A stretch of 41,016 bases of DNA from Clostridiales bacterium (GCA_012839235.1 DUNS01000152.1:1-41016); one strand, 5' to 3'. Positions 25,004 to 34,345 are shown, numbered from the stretch's first letter. Made by a program: numbers and translations. Notes: generated by a model from the sequence alone, not told the origin.

Positions 25004-25163
25004 AAATTCCTAATTTGTAGATACATATTAGCCATGGAGTCGGTAAATAACACTGTTTTTCTTAACGATAAACAATGTTATATTGTCTACTCTAGCCCCA
25101 AGAAAATCATCCCTTTCTATATGTTTTAGTAAGTTAGCAGTTTAATTTAGTAACGTGCTTTGA

Positions 25164-25209
25164 TATAAAAAAAGTCACTATTTTGTATTTCTTTTTAAAT
25201 AGTGACTTT
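25164..25209 (-). terminator. Terminator of the cda-HPr operon
   Basis: AAAGTCACTATTT and AAATAGTGACTTT pair as a perfect 13-bp stem around a 13-base loop, followed by about seven T on the minus strand. It lies 40 bases after the HPr stop. Confidence 0.9.
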
Positions 25210-25248
25210 CATTATACCATTGGTATTTTTCTTTGGCAACAAGAATTT

Positions 25249-25527
25249 TTATCTCTTGATAAATTCATCTCCAAGACCATTTCTAATCATATTGCTTAAA
25301 ACCTCAAGAGCTTCCTCTTCATCAGGACCATCGCATATTAGTTCTATCTCATCACCGTTCTTAACACCAGCTGATAAAACTCCTAATACACTTTTGGCAT
25401 TAACTGTTTTATTACCGATTCTGATTGAAATCGATGACTGAAAATCAATTGATCGGCTACAGAGTACACTTATTGGTCTTAGATGTAAGCCTGTAGGAAT
25501 TGTGACCGTCAATCTAGCTTCTACCAT
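25249..25527 (-). CDS. HPr family phosphocarrier protein
   Basis: A 92-residue HPr-type protein. The phosphoacceptor H15 and R17 are in TGLHLRPIS, and the regulatory serine S46 is in NAKSVLGVLSAGV, the same spacing as in canonical HPr (His15, Ser46). It can therefore in principle carry phosphate from PEP in the PTS and be marked by HPr kinase for catabolite control. It differs at position 16 (Leu for Ala). No PTS gene is close; it sits 24 bases after cdaR at the end of the c-di-AMP operon and before the terminator. It may be a specialised HPr rather than the main one. Confidence 0.88.
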   Translation of the reverse strand: MVEARLTVTIPTGLHLRPISVLCSRSIDFQSSISIRIGNKTVNAKSVLGVLSAGVKNGDEIELICDGPDEEEALEVLSNMIRNGLGDEFIKR

Positions 25528-25551
25528 GGGACACCTCCAATTCTAATACTT

Positions 25552-26778
25552 TTAGCCAATAGGCGTAAGATTAAAACTTATCTCTGGACTTATGGATACT
25601 TTACTATGTTCATATAAATCGTTAAACTTCAGGGTTTCCGTATATGAGCCGGATCCCTTTTCTGCTATATCAACATAGGGCTTTAGTGTCATTCTTGTAA
25701 TATTTTCCAATTCCGCTGCTGGACCAGTTACGGTAACTGTCATTGATCCTGCTGTATTTATTTGCAAATTATGTGCCGAAGATTTATTTCTAAAATCAAC
25801 ATCACCTGGCCATATCATAATATCCTTCGTGATCATCTTCTCTATAGTAATGTTAATAGCTGCTGTCTGATCTTCTCCTACTAAGACTATTCCCTCTGAT
25901 AGCTTTTCTTGAATATTAATCTCCTCAGAAATATTGCTTGTTGCTCCCCCAATAGAATGCTTTACTTGGAGGTATCTAAGCCTTTGAAGATCTTCATTCT
26001 TACCAGCTACAGTAATAGTCTTTGGTTCATATTCAATATTAGTCATGGCATAACCATCTGCAGGCTTACCAGTGGCTAATATCTGTAAATTAATCTCTTT
26101 GGTTCGGTAAAGGTCTATTCTTACTGACACATAGCTTTCGTTGAAGTCAAAATAGGAGTTATCCATCTCATTACCTTCTTCATCGATTAACTTCGGTTGT
26201 CCAACTGCATTAAAGGATGCGGTTGCGCCAGTAGCATCTACTTCTACAATAACCTCTTTGATTCTATCTACTCTTGCCTTTGGTCCTGATACAGTAATAA
26301 TATTAGGTGTTGCTATTTTGGCACCTACAAAATACTCCTCAGCTATATCACCTTTTTGAACAATATTAACCTTGAAGGTCTCCTGAACTAACTCTTCAAG
26401 ACTAACTATCATAATCTTTTCGTTCATATCTTTTACAACCACGGAATCACCATATCTTGGGCTAGTAACTTCAATTGGGACAGCATATACATCGGAGAGC
26501 TCATTAAAGTCAGCTTCAACTTTAAAATCTGAAGCCTTTAAGGCCTCCCTAATGGATCTCCTTGCCTCTACAGTAAAGCTAATAGTCTCACCCTGAATAA
26601 TATCATATACCTTACCCAAGTCTGAGATCACATCTTCATGTAATATTGTAACAGGAACATTATCAAAGGTTTTCGTTCCTACAGGGTCCTCTATATTGGT
26701 AATAACAAGCCAAAGAATAGTAGCCAGTAAAATGGAGAGAACCTTTAAGCCGATATTATTGGTCAACTTATCCTTCAT
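25552..26778 (-). CDS. cdaR: CdaR (YbbR-domain) regulator of diadenylate cyclase
   Basis: A 408-residue protein with one N-terminal membrane helix (IGLKVLSILLATILWLVITN) and about four YbbR-type beta repeats outside the cell, e.g. ITVSGPKARVDRIKEVIVEV, ITVAGKNEDLQRLRYLQV and VTVTGPAAELENITRMTL. In Bacillus and Listeria the YbbR protein binds and modulates the membrane diadenylate cyclase CdaA. The gene overlaps the end of cdaA by 11 bases. The length fits the family. Confidence 0.92.
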   Translation of the reverse strand: MKDKLTNNIGLKVLSILLATILWLVITNIEDPVGTKTFDNVPVTILHEDVISDLGKVYDIIQGETISFTVEARRSIREALKASDFKVEADFNELSDVYAVPIEVTSPRYGDSVVVKDMNEKIMIVSLEELVQETFKVNIVQKGDIAEEYFVGAKIATPNIITVSGPKARVDRIKEVIVEVDATGATASFNAVGQPKLIDEEGNEMDNSYFDFNESYVSVRIDLYRTKEINLQILATGKPADGYAMTNIEYEPKTITVAGKNEDLQRLRYLQVKHSIGGATSNISEEINIQEKLSEGIVLVGEDQTAAINITIEKMITKDIMIWPGDVDFRNKSSAHNLQINTAGSMTVTVTGPAAELENITRMTLKPYVDIAEKGSGSYTETLKFNDLYEHSKVSISPEISFNLTPIG

Positions 26779-27634
26779 TCTTAATTCTTCCCCTCCATAG
26801 CTTAAGTTTCTTCACTTCGGTGGTTTTTCCTTGGTAATCTTCTAGCTTAGCACGAAGATAGTCTCCATCAATATTACGAATTAGCTTCCCACCTCTAGCA
26901 ATAGATACTTTGCCTGTTTCTTCAGATACAACTATAGTCAAGCTATCACTAACCTCACTAATGCCTAGGGCTGCCCTATGTCTTGTTCCCAGCTCCTTAC
27001 TTAATTGCATATTGTCTGACAAGGGTAGATAGCAGGTTGCGGCAACTATTCTATTTCCCCTTAATATAACTGCTCCATCATGAAGTGGTGTATTATGTTC
27101 AAATATATTAATTAATAATTCACTGCTAATCAAGCTATCTATCATTATTCCAGTATGTTCATATTCATTTAAAGGGGTGGTATGTTCAATTACGATAAGA
27201 GCCCCTGTTTTGGTCTTAGCCAATTCAAAAGTAGCACGAATTAACCCATCAACAGTTGAATCAGAAAATCTTTCATTCTTATCTCTAGAATCATCAAAGT
27301 ATAGTATGGATTTTACAATATTTCTCTGGCCCAGCTGCTCTAAGGCCTTTCTAAACTCAGGTTGGAAAACTATAATAACTGCAATAATTCCAACACTTAT
27401 TGTATTCGATATGATCCACAGGATTACATTCAGCTCAAAAATAACAGCAAAAAGCCAGAATATCATAATGACAACTATACCTTTAACTAGAGTCCATGCT
27501 CGAGTATTCTTAACCCATTTAACTAGGTGGTAGATAATAAATGCCAATAGGATAATCTCAATAATATCAGTGAGGTATAGGTTTGGAAAAGACAACCGCA
27601 CTAAATTATTTATAAAACTTTTTATTGCACCCAT
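26768..27634 (-). CDS. cdaA: CdaA membrane diadenylate cyclase
   Basis: Makes c-di-AMP from two ATP. The 288-residue protein has three N-terminal membrane helices (about residues 20-90) followed by a DAC (DisA_N) domain. The catalytic motifs DGA (near 186-188, in HDGAVILRGN) and RHR (near 217-219, in GTRHRAALGISE) are both present, so it should be active. It ends with a basic tail that overlaps cdaR. The operon gives it two membrane proteins of unknown function upstream and CdaR plus HPr downstream; the usual glmM is not here. Confidence 0.95.
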   Translation of the reverse strand: MGAIKSFINNLVRLSFPNLYLTDIIEIILLAFIIYHLVKWVKNTRAWTLVKGIVVIMIFWLFAVIFELNVILWIISNTISVGIIAVIIVFQPEFRKALEQLGQRNIVKSILYFDDSRDKNERFSDSTVDGLIRATFELAKTKTGALIVIEHTTPLNEYEHTGIMIDSLISSELLINIFEHNTPLHDGAVILRGNRIVAATCYLPLSDNMQLSKELGTRHRAALGISEVSDSLTIVVSEETGKVSIARGGKLIRNIDGDYLRAKLEDYQGKTTEVKKLKLWRGRIKNEG

Positions 27635-27664
27635 ATGCCTCTCCCCTGTGGCTACCTTATTAGA

Positions 27665-28741
27665 CTAACTATCTATGTCTTTATTACGATTATAATTTCT
27701 TCTATTAGACATAAAATCATTATTGTTGTCTAGATAGGTATCTTCATCTTCATCATATTCATCCATATCCTCATCACTATATTCTGATGGGATAGATTGA
27801 CTACTAACATCCTCATTATTAGCATTAATGTGCTTTACATTTCTCTGGGGTGTGGTAACAGTAACTTTGGGAACAGCCTTTACATAATAGTAGTAAACAT
27901 CATCCTCAAACTGAACCCGCTCAACACCAGAGTAATCCAAAGTAATCCTAAAAAAGTTAATTACAAATACAATTGCACCAGATACAATCATGCCTACTAT
28001 TATCATGAAAATATTACTATTTCCTCCAAGTATAAGATGGCTTATTAAAAATCCAAGAAGTCCTGTAAGGGTTCCCATTGCAATAGAAATCTCGAAAATA
28101 TAATCAAATCTCATCTTTCTAATAAAATACGTCACTAGGAGAATTAAAGCAAAAATCACAATAGTCATAATCATCTGCTTATTACCTGTTAATTCATCAA
28201 TTACGTAGGTATATACTAAGAGTATATCCTCTACGGTCTTATTGATCTGCATAGTTATCGCTGTTTTGATAACTTGAAATATAAAATACAAAATAACACC
28301 ACAGCTCATTGGTATTATAGCCATCGGAATGGAAATAACACCAAGTAAGATAGGTATTACATAAGGTATCTTAAGAACATATAAAATAGGAATAGCCAAT
28401 ACAACATATCCTAGTCTAGGTGTATATCTTGCAAACATTAGATATAATATCAGCATAATTGCTATAACTAACAAGGACAGAACTGGAGATACAAAATAAA
28501 CATGGAGTATAGTTATTCCAGCTGCTAAAAGCACCATAATAGCTGATGGTGTAAAGGCGCTTAGCAAAGCCATAATAATTACTACCGGTACTGATTTTAA
28601 TCTCTCATCATATCCAATCTCAGCATTAATTGTTCCAAAAGCAACTAAGGCAAATATGAATTTGATTGCTGGAAGTAAGTAAATATCGTTTCTTTGGTAA
28701 AAGTTTTTGACACGTTCTCTAAAGACAAGTAACGACATCAT
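27665..28741 (-). CDS. Polytopic membrane protein of unknown function, c-di-AMP operon
   Basis: I do not recognise a named family. The 358-residue protein has about eight to ten hydrophobic helices between residues 25 and 270, then a cytoplasmic-type tail. The tail has EDDVYYYYVKAVPKVTVTTP and ends in an acidic, Asn-rich stretch (EYSDEDMDEYDEDEDTYLD). The ATG at 28741 is eight bases from GGAGG. It starts 18 bases after the 133-residue membrane protein and ends 30 bases before cdaA, so it is co-transcribed with the diadenylate cyclase. A role linked to c-di-AMP, turgor or envelope is only an inference from position. Confidence 0.75.
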   Translation of the reverse strand: MMSLLVFRERVKNFYQRNDIYLLPAIKFIFALVAFGTINAEIGYDERLKSVPVVIIMALLSAFTPSAIMVLLAAGITILHVYFVSPVLSLLVIAIMLILYLMFARYTPRLGYVVLAIPILYVLKIPYVIPILLGVISIPMAIIPMSCGVILYFIFQVIKTAITMQINKTVEDILLVYTYVIDELTGNKQMIMTIVIFALILLVTYFIRKMRFDYIFEISIAMGTLTGLLGFLISHLILGGNSNIFMIIVGMIVSGAIVFVINFFRITLDYSGVERVQFEDDVYYYYVKAVPKVTVTTPQRNVKHINANNEDVSSQSIPSEYSDEDMDEYDEDEDTYLDNNNDFMSNRRNYNRNKDIDS

Positions 28742-28759
28742 GGTATAATCCTCCTAAAT

Positions 28760-29161
28760 TTAAGACTCTGGCATTTCTTCACTGTAGACTTTCTTAAGTC
28801 TCTTTAGAAGTTTAAAATACCGAATCAGTTTCTTTCTGGATGCATCATATTTAAACGAAAACCAAGCAAGTGATCCTAATCCATAAACAGTAATAATAAG
28901 TATATAGATTCCCAGAACATAAGCTCCGATAGTTTTATAATCCAGAGAAACTGCATTCTTAATAAGAAATTCTAATCTATATAGAATAACCAATGCTAGT
29001 ATCAAAAGATAGCCCACTGTGGCGCTTATTATTGACTTAAGTACTTGATACCGAACATAGTCGGTTTTATAGTACTTACTCAGACTGATGTCCTCTTTGC
29101 CTGTCTTGTTTTCAAACACCGCTAATTTAGTCATTAATCTGATTTTTCTATTATTTAACAT
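28760..29161 (-). CDS. Small two-helix membrane protein, first gene of c-di-AMP operon
   Basis: No family recognised. A protein of 133 residues with a basic N-terminus, two hydrophobic helices (VGYLLILALVILYRLEFLI and the segment IGAYVLGIYILIITVYGLG) and a basic C-terminal tail (RKKLIRYFKLLKRLKKVY). The frame extends to 29194, but GGAGGAAAC directly precedes the ATG at 29161, which I take as the start. It is 18 bases from the next membrane protein gene. The basic amphipathic tail suggests contact with membrane or nucleic acid, but this is not shown. Confidence 0.72.
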   Translation of the reverse strand: MLNNRKIRLMTKLAVFENKTGKEDISLSKYYKTDYVRYQVLKSIISATVGYLLILALVILYRLEFLIKNAVSLDYKTIGAYVLGIYILIITVYGLGSLAWFSFKYDASRKKLIRYFKLLKRLKKVYSEEMPES

Positions 29162-29217
29162 GTTTCCTCCAAGGACTATTAATGCCCCTCTCATTTTGTT
29201 TCCTTTACTTCTTTATG

Positions 29218-29226
29218 ATTATACCA
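29218..29226 (-). promoter_or_regulatory. Extended -10 promoter of the c-di-AMP operon
   Basis: TGGTATAAT on the minus strand is a consensus extended -10; the -35 position has only a weak match. It would start a transcript about 45 bases upstream of the first gene. Confidence 0.5.
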
Positions 29227-29285
29227 TAATACCATGTGGATTTCGAGACATTTTTTACAAATTCAGTTATTGGCCAATTATTCTT

Positions 29286-30143
29286 CTATTTAGAATAGAA
29301 GAGCACACCAAGAGTATTTGGTCCACAATGACTGCTTATTACTCCTCCTGCTCTTGTTATATGAACTTGGTCAAAATAATCTAAAGAAATAAGATATTCA
29401 TTAACCTCATCTAGTATCTCCTGGCTGATACCTGAATGGGTAATAAATACTCTTCTCTTGTCTGCCCTTACTAGCTCTTCTTTAAGATCATCTAGATAAT
29501 TCATTAATGATCTCCTTATATTGCCTCTATATTTCTTACCAACCTCCATCTTTCCATTATCAACCCTAATGCATGGGTGTATCCTTAAGGTATTAGCCAC
29601 TAAGGCTGTGGCTCCAGAACACCGTCCTCCCCTTGCTAGGTAAGTTAGGGTATCCACAACAAAACTTGCCCTAACTGTATCTCTAGCTTCTTCTATTTCT
29701 GCAACAACATCTTCAGCCCTACTTCCTTGTGCAACTAGCTCTGCTGCTCTTAGGACCTGAAGTCCAATGCCTGTTGAAAGATTTTTGGAATTTATAACAA
29801 ACACTCTTCCTGTATCAAATTCATTACTTACCAAGCGAACAACATTACAGGTCGTACTCATATCCTCAGATATTCCAAAAAATATTACGTCCTCATCAGC
29901 TTCCATATGTGGCCGAAGCTTCTCATACACCATATCAACAGTTACTGCGGCTGTTTTTGGTGTTTTGTTGTTCTGGTCTGCCCATTTATATATCTGAGAT
30001 GGTGTAATCTCAAGCTTGTCATAATAACTCTTATCATCCAAAACAATACAGAGTGGTATTATTGTAATATCATACTTGCTTATTAAATCATCGCTTAAAT
30101 CACATGTGCTGTCCGCGAATATATGTACTGTTCTAGTTCCCAT
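29286..30143 (-). CDS. DegV family fatty-acid-binding protein
   Basis: A 285-residue DegV protein; characterised members (FakB) bind a fatty acid and present it to the FakA kinase. It begins TVHIFADSTCDLSDDL, the DegV signature, with STTCNVV, the segment DTLTYLARGGRCSGA and THSGISQE further on. The C-terminal GGVISSHCGPNTLGVLFY is the usual end of the family. No fakA is near. AGGAGG precedes the ATG, and a promoter-like TTGAAA/TATATA lies about 30-60 bases upstream. Confidence 0.92.
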   Translation of the reverse strand: MGTRTVHIFADSTCDLSDDLISKYDITIIPLCIVLDDKSYYDKLEITPSQIYKWADQNNKTPKTAAVTVDMVYEKLRPHMEADEDVIFFGISEDMSTTCNVVRLVSNEFDTGRVFVINSKNLSTGIGLQVLRAAELVAQGSRAEDVVAEIEEARDTVRASFVVDTLTYLARGGRCSGATALVANTLRIHPCIRVDNGKMEVGKKYRGNIRRSLMNYLDDLKEELVRADKRRVFITHSGISQEILDEVNEYLISLDYFDQVHITRAGGVISSHCGPNTLGVLFYSK

Positions 30144-30383
30144 TTTATTTCCTCCTGATTAACTCTATTATATAATAAACAATACTCTTGTATTTCAAAT
30201 TCATCAAAAAAATTACTTATCTCTATTGCTTCTATTATACACGAGACCTAAGGAAATATAAAACACAAAAAGCTTCTAATCTATTACCCTTTACTATTAT
30301 TTCGACTAACTCATATTATATAAGTCTGAACCTTCCTCAAATCAGCCATTTCCCACTAGTTTTTCCTTTAATTAAAATAAGAT

Positions 30384-30431
30384 TTGACAAAAATTAATGA
30401 ATACTTTATCATGTAGTTATGAATACTACAT
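30384..30431 (+). promoter_or_regulatory. Promoter and possible operator of the SGNH hydrolase gene
   Basis: TTGACA (30384-30389), a 17-base spacer and TATCAT (30407-30412). Overlapping the -10 end and the start site is ATGTAGT-TATGAAT-ACTACAT (30411-30431), a perfect 7-bp inverted repeat that could be a repressor site. The remaining gap back to 30144 shows no gene. Confidence 0.6.
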
Positions 30432-30463
30432 AACAAGGTAATGGTAAATTGTGAGGTGATTTA

Positions 30464-31162
30464 ATGTTTGAGAAAATATCGAACATAGGAGTGTATGGTG
30501 ATTCCATCTTAAAGGGAATACAGATTAATCCTGTGAGCAAAAAATATTATATTAATAACAATATTGATTTAGATAGGCTAAGGGAAAAATACTCTGTTCA
30601 GATTAAAAACAATTCAAGCTTTGGTTGCACAGTAACAAAAGGAATAAAAGTGCTTAAAAAAAGCTTAGATAAAAACGCCGATTATGATGCAATTATCATG
30701 GATTATGGTGGAAATGACTGCAATTACAATTGGAAGATGATTGCATTAAATCCTGAGGGCGAACATTCTCCCAATACCCCGATTGATCTTTTCAAGGAAA
30801 CTTATTGTGAGATCATTGATTTCCTAAAGAAGAAAGGTGTTTTGCCTATCTTGACTACATTGCCTCCACTAGAACCACAAGGTTTTTTCAATTGGTTTTG
30901 CAAAGATTTAAATAAAGAAAATGTACTAAAGTGGCTTGGAGAAATTAAACATATATATTATCATCAGGAAAGCTACTCTAAAACAGTAGAAAAAATAGCT
31001 TTGGAAAAACAAGTTCCCCTAATTGATTTAAGAGAAGAATTCTTAAAGTCAGAAAATGTAAAAGAACTGCTTTGTGAGGATGGGACTCATCCCAATACAT
31101 CAGGTCAAAAAATTATAGCATCCTGCTTTTATAAATTTGCAAATGGATATTCTAAGTCGTAA
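30464..31162 (+). CDS. SGNH/GDSL-type hydrolase
   Basis: A 232-residue esterase/lipase-fold enzyme without signal peptide. Block I is VYGDSILKG with the nucleophile S14, block III is DYGGNDCNYNW with the GxND, and block V is EDGTHPNTSGQK with the Asp-His pair. The substrate (acyl ester or acetyl-sugar) cannot be told. AGGTGA precedes the ATG. It stands alone on the plus strand with its own promoter and terminator, opposite to all neighbours. Confidence 0.9.
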   Translation: MFEKISNIGVYGDSILKGIQINPVSKKYYINNNIDLDRLREKYSVQIKNNSSFGCTVTKGIKVLKKSLDKNADYDAIIMDYGGNDCNYNWKMIALNPEGEHSPNTPIDLFKETYCEIIDFLKKKGVLPILTTLPPLEPQGFFNWFCKDLNKENVLKWLGEIKHIYYHQESYSKTVEKIALEKQVPLIDLREEFLKSENVKELLCEDGTHPNTSGQKIIASCFYKFANGYSKS

Positions 31163-31168
31163 TATAAA

Positions 31169-31220
31169 CCTCCATAAGTAGATAAGGTAAATGGCCAAAT
31201 CTACTTATGGAGGATTTTAT
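31169..31220 (+). terminator. Terminator of the SGNH hydrolase gene
   Basis: CCTCCATAAGTAGA and TCTACTTATGGAGG form a perfect 14-bp stem with a 17-base loop, followed by ATTTTAT. It lies seven bases after the stop codon. Confidence 0.85.
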
Positions 31221-31322
31221 ATCCCCTCAATCATCAGGTCTAGTCTTTATCCAATTAATTAAATAACATCTAACAAACTGATATATTCATATTAAGTTTA
31301 GTTCAAGAGAATAAGGATACTG

Positions 31323-32804
31323 TTACACAACTGATACTCTTCTTATTGTTTCACGATCTGCTGCCGGAATAATAATATATCCAGAGTTACTGTCTTCAAG
31401 CTTTTCTATCCTATATCCTTTTTCATATGGTTCCACTGTAATTTCACTTACAAGACTAAAATCCGGTACATAGATGATACTACTTTCAATACTTATATTT
31501 TCTTCGATTGTACAAGAAAATATTTCATGGCCATAATTATTGGAATAGTTAATAATAGTCCCTGCCACTTTCATTGGATACATCCTAACAACAGCCTTTG
31601 TAATCAAATTATTATAAATATGTGAAAAATCATAATAGGTATCACTGGAAAGATATTTTTCAAATATGCTTGTCACATATCTCGCCTGCTGTACCTGTTC
31701 TTCGGTAGCATTGGGATAGCATCCCCATTCTCCAACTAACATTGGTAACTGCAATTCCTCCTGTACCCATTGATGAGTATCAAAAATCACATCTATTCTC
31801 TCATTACTAGATTGATTATACATCTGTGTGTCAACTAGCAAATCATAACCGTGGGGAGAATAAGCTTGGCATTTGATCTGCCTTCCTTCATGATCCGTGA
31901 TAGGCTTGATAGCTGATTTCATACCTGTATTACTAAAATAATTGGCTTCAAGAAATATAATTGTATTATTGTCTACTTCCCTAATAGCTCTACCAACTTT
32001 ATTATAAAAATCATTAAGATATGTAGCTTCAAATTGTCCTGGTATGCTTTCAACCTCTCTTACCAATTTCAGATATAAATCCTTATCTGATAGCAAAGAT
32101 AGGAGCTCCATCTTCTGTATGGGATCCAACCACTGTGCCATAAGCTTGTCCATATCAACTGGTTCGTGCTCAGACATTATCTTGCCTAGAGTTGATAAAA
32201 GTGCCGGTAACAAGTTATTCACCTCCGAGCCCATAAAAGGCTCATTGAGAATGTCATATCCTATGACCACCTTGTTATCCTGGTATCTAGAGGCTATATA
32301 TTTCCACATATTAATAAAGTGATCCTGTATTCCTATACCGTCAGAAGCCTGTCGATTGTTCCAGAAGTTATCAAAGGCCGTTTGGACAGCGGGACTAAGT
32401 AAATAGGATTCACTCCATAGATCCGTCCTTATATGCTCCTTCCCATCGGTTATTGTTGCCCATTCTGGTGCACCGTCAGAATATATGCAGCTGAATAAAT
32501 CCTGATGCATATCCAGTATCACACATAAGTCATGCTTTCCAGCTAGCTCAATTAATTTATCGATCATTGAAAGGTAATTATCATCATATTGGCCTGGTAC
32601 AGGCTCTATACCATCCCAGAATATCCCTAGCCTTATTACATTAAACCCCCATTGCTTTAAGGTCTTAAAATCCTCTTCCTTATAATCACCAATATAGTTT
32701 CTCTCTTTTTCTTTACAAACCATATTAATTCCATGCAAAATTGTATGCCTTCCTTGCATGTCTATAAATTTATTCCCTTGGGTTCTAATCAGCTTTTTAC
32801 TCAT
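31323..32804 (-). CDS. Cytoplasmic GH5 glycosidase, endoglycoceramidase-like
   Basis: A 493-residue TIM-barrel glycoside hydrolase of family 5. The acid/base E188 is in YDILNEPFMG and the nucleophile E359 in LVGEWGCYPN. WGFNVIRLGIFWDGIEP and LDMHQDLFS are typical of endoglycoceramidase-related GH5 enzymes, and a C-terminal beta domain follows (from about 405). There is no signal peptide, so it acts in the cytosol on an imported glycoside; the true substrate is unknown. The ATG at 32804 follows AGAGGATGAGAAAT; the frame opens six codons earlier. It follows the symporter gene by 28 bases in a MerR-controlled operon. Confidence 0.88.
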   Translation of the reverse strand: MSKKLIRTQGNKFIDMQGRHTILHGINMVCKEKERNYIGDYKEEDFKTLKQWGFNVIRLGIFWDGIEPVPGQYDDNYLSMIDKLIELAGKHDLCVILDMHQDLFSCIYSDGAPEWATITDGKEHIRTDLWSESYLLSPAVQTAFDNFWNNRQASDGIGIQDHFINMWKYIASRYQDNKVVIGYDILNEPFMGSEVNNLLPALLSTLGKIMSEHEPVDMDKLMAQWLDPIQKMELLSLLSDKDLYLKLVREVESIPGQFEATYLNDFYNKVGRAIREVDNNTIIFLEANYFSNTGMKSAIKPITDHEGRQIKCQAYSPHGYDLLVDTQMYNQSSNERIDVIFDTHQWVQEELQLPMLVGEWGCYPNATEEQVQQARYVTSIFEKYLSSDTYYDFSHIYNNLITKAVVRMYPMKVAGTIINYSNNYGHEIFSCTIEENISIESSIIYVPDFSLVSEITVEPYEKGYRIEKLEDSNSGYIIIPAADRETIRRVSVV

Positions 32805-32832
32805 ATTTCTCATCCTCTCCATTTATAATATC

Positions 32833-34272
32833 TTAGTTACAATCATCTGCCTCTTGATCTATTTGCTTATACCTTCTCTGGCCCGTACTAAAGTCAGAAA
32901 GCTCTTGCTCTAATTTTTTTCCGATTGGGAACAATAGTAGGGGAACAAATCCTATTACTCCTAAAATTAAGGGAACCAACCCAGCACCTATCCGGATTCC
33001 CATAATGGCCCTCTCGGTCTGAATCTCTGCAGTCCCATCATAACCAAACCAACTGATAATATTGGTAAATATAATTGATTGAAAGCTAATAAAGGTAGTT
33101 GTAAGCAAGGCGAATATTCCATTGAATAATCCTGTTCTTCGTCTTCCATTAGCCCTTTCATCTTCATCAATCAAGGCTCCACTAATTGCAACACCTGCAG
33201 TTTGAGTCATATTAAGACTAATAACAATTAGGGTATAGCATATTACAGCCTGCCAAGCCTCTTTAATAAATAACAATCCAGCAAAACCCAAAAAAGCAGG
33301 AATATAAGAAATTATAATAACATTTTTACTTCCAGTATTTTTAATCAATGATCCAATCACTGGCAGTATGGCTAGCATAATGATACCGGGAACAACATCT
33401 GCTATGGTAGCCACTATTCCTGATGACTTTACTACCTTATCCATATAATACAAGAAGGGTGTGAAGTAATAGGCAATGGCACCTCTGGCTGTAATAAAAT
33501 ACAGGAGATAAGTAATAAAAGGTTTGGACTTTATGATAGTAAAGGCTTCTTTCCATACCTCACGAAAGCTTTGGTGGCTTGACTCCTTTGGTATACTCTC
33601 ATAGAGTTCGGCTTTATCCTGTAAATTACGTAATGCCACAAAGTACATCAAAGCATTCACTATGATTACTACTGAAAAAATCGGAATAATTAAGGCCCTG
33701 TTACCATCTCCAACCAATAAAAGTGTAGGAATAATCGTTGTAATAAAACCAAGTGCATTGCCAATATAGGTTCTTATCACTTCAACATCCACTCGTTCTT
33801 CTTTACTGGGGGCAGCAATAAGAAAATAAGATTGATAGGCTACGCTATATACGGTATAGGCTGTATCAAAGATAAACAATTCCAAAAGTAAAACAGCAAA
33901 AATAATCCAGTCATTCCAGGAGGGGCTGGAGAAAAGCATTCCAAAGATAGACAAAAGCATGACTGGAGCAGTAACACGCATCAGATATACATACTTACCT
34001 CTTTTTTTGTTGAACTTAAATCTATCGACGAATATACCCAGCAGAGGATCATTAATAGCATTCCACAGATTATAGATGAAATAAATCCACCCTATATACA
34101 CAGGATCAATATGAATAATATCAGTATAGAATTTTATTAATGCATTATGTATTATAATAGGTCCTATGACAGATGCTGGACCAGGTAGGGCTAAGGTCAC
34201 CATTTCTTTCAGTGATAATCCTCCTTTGCTCAACTGGTATTGTGCTCCAATCCTCTTTAAGAATTTACCCAT
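32833..34272 (-). CDS. GPH-family (MelB-like) glycoside:cation symporter
   Basis: A 479-residue MFS transporter with about 12 hydrophobic helices. FIYNLWNAINDPLLGIFVDR is the hallmark MelB/GPH motif with the conserved Asp-Pro, followed by RFKFNKKRGKYVYLM, and the second half carries DEDERANGRRRTGLFNG as in other GPH members. It probably brings in the glycoside split by the GH5 enzyme downstream. The ATG at 34272 is eight bases after GGAGG; the frame opens at 34287 inside the leader. It is the first gene after the MerR-type promoter. Confidence 0.9.
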   Translation of the reverse strand: MGKFLKRIGAQYQLSKGGLSLKEMVTLALPGPASVIGPIIIHNALIKFYTDIIHIDPVYIGWIYFIYNLWNAINDPLLGIFVDRFKFNKKRGKYVYLMRVTAPVMLLSIFGMLFSSPSWNDWIIFAVLLLELFIFDTAYTVYSVAYQSYFLIAAPSKEERVDVEVIRTYIGNALGFITTIIPTLLLVGDGNRALIIPIFSVVIIVNALMYFVALRNLQDKAELYESIPKESSHQSFREVWKEAFTIIKSKPFITYLLYFITARGAIAYYFTPFLYYMDKVVKSSGIVATIADVVPGIIMLAILPVIGSLIKNTGSKNVIIISYIPAFLGFAGLLFIKEAWQAVICYTLIVISLNMTQTAGVAISGALIDEDERANGRRRTGLFNGIFALLTTTFISFQSIIFTNIISWFGYDGTAEIQTERAIMGIRIGAGLVPLILGVIGFVPLLLFPIGKKLEQELSDFSTGQRRYKQIDQEADDCN

Positions 34273-34345
34273 ATACATACCCTCCATCCTAGTGATTTTA
34301 ATATTTTCTACGAAATCATTTAGAAGTAGTCCCTTCTATACTCTA

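Noticed and set aside
24904-25035. 43-residue minus-strand frame upstream of leuA, possible leader peptide
   Set aside because: No ribosome site, it runs through the hairpin elements, and its Leu codons are scattered rather than clustered.
24847-25163. T-box leader of leuA
   Set aside because: No GGTGGNACCGCG-type antiterminator sequence and no terminator between it and leuA.
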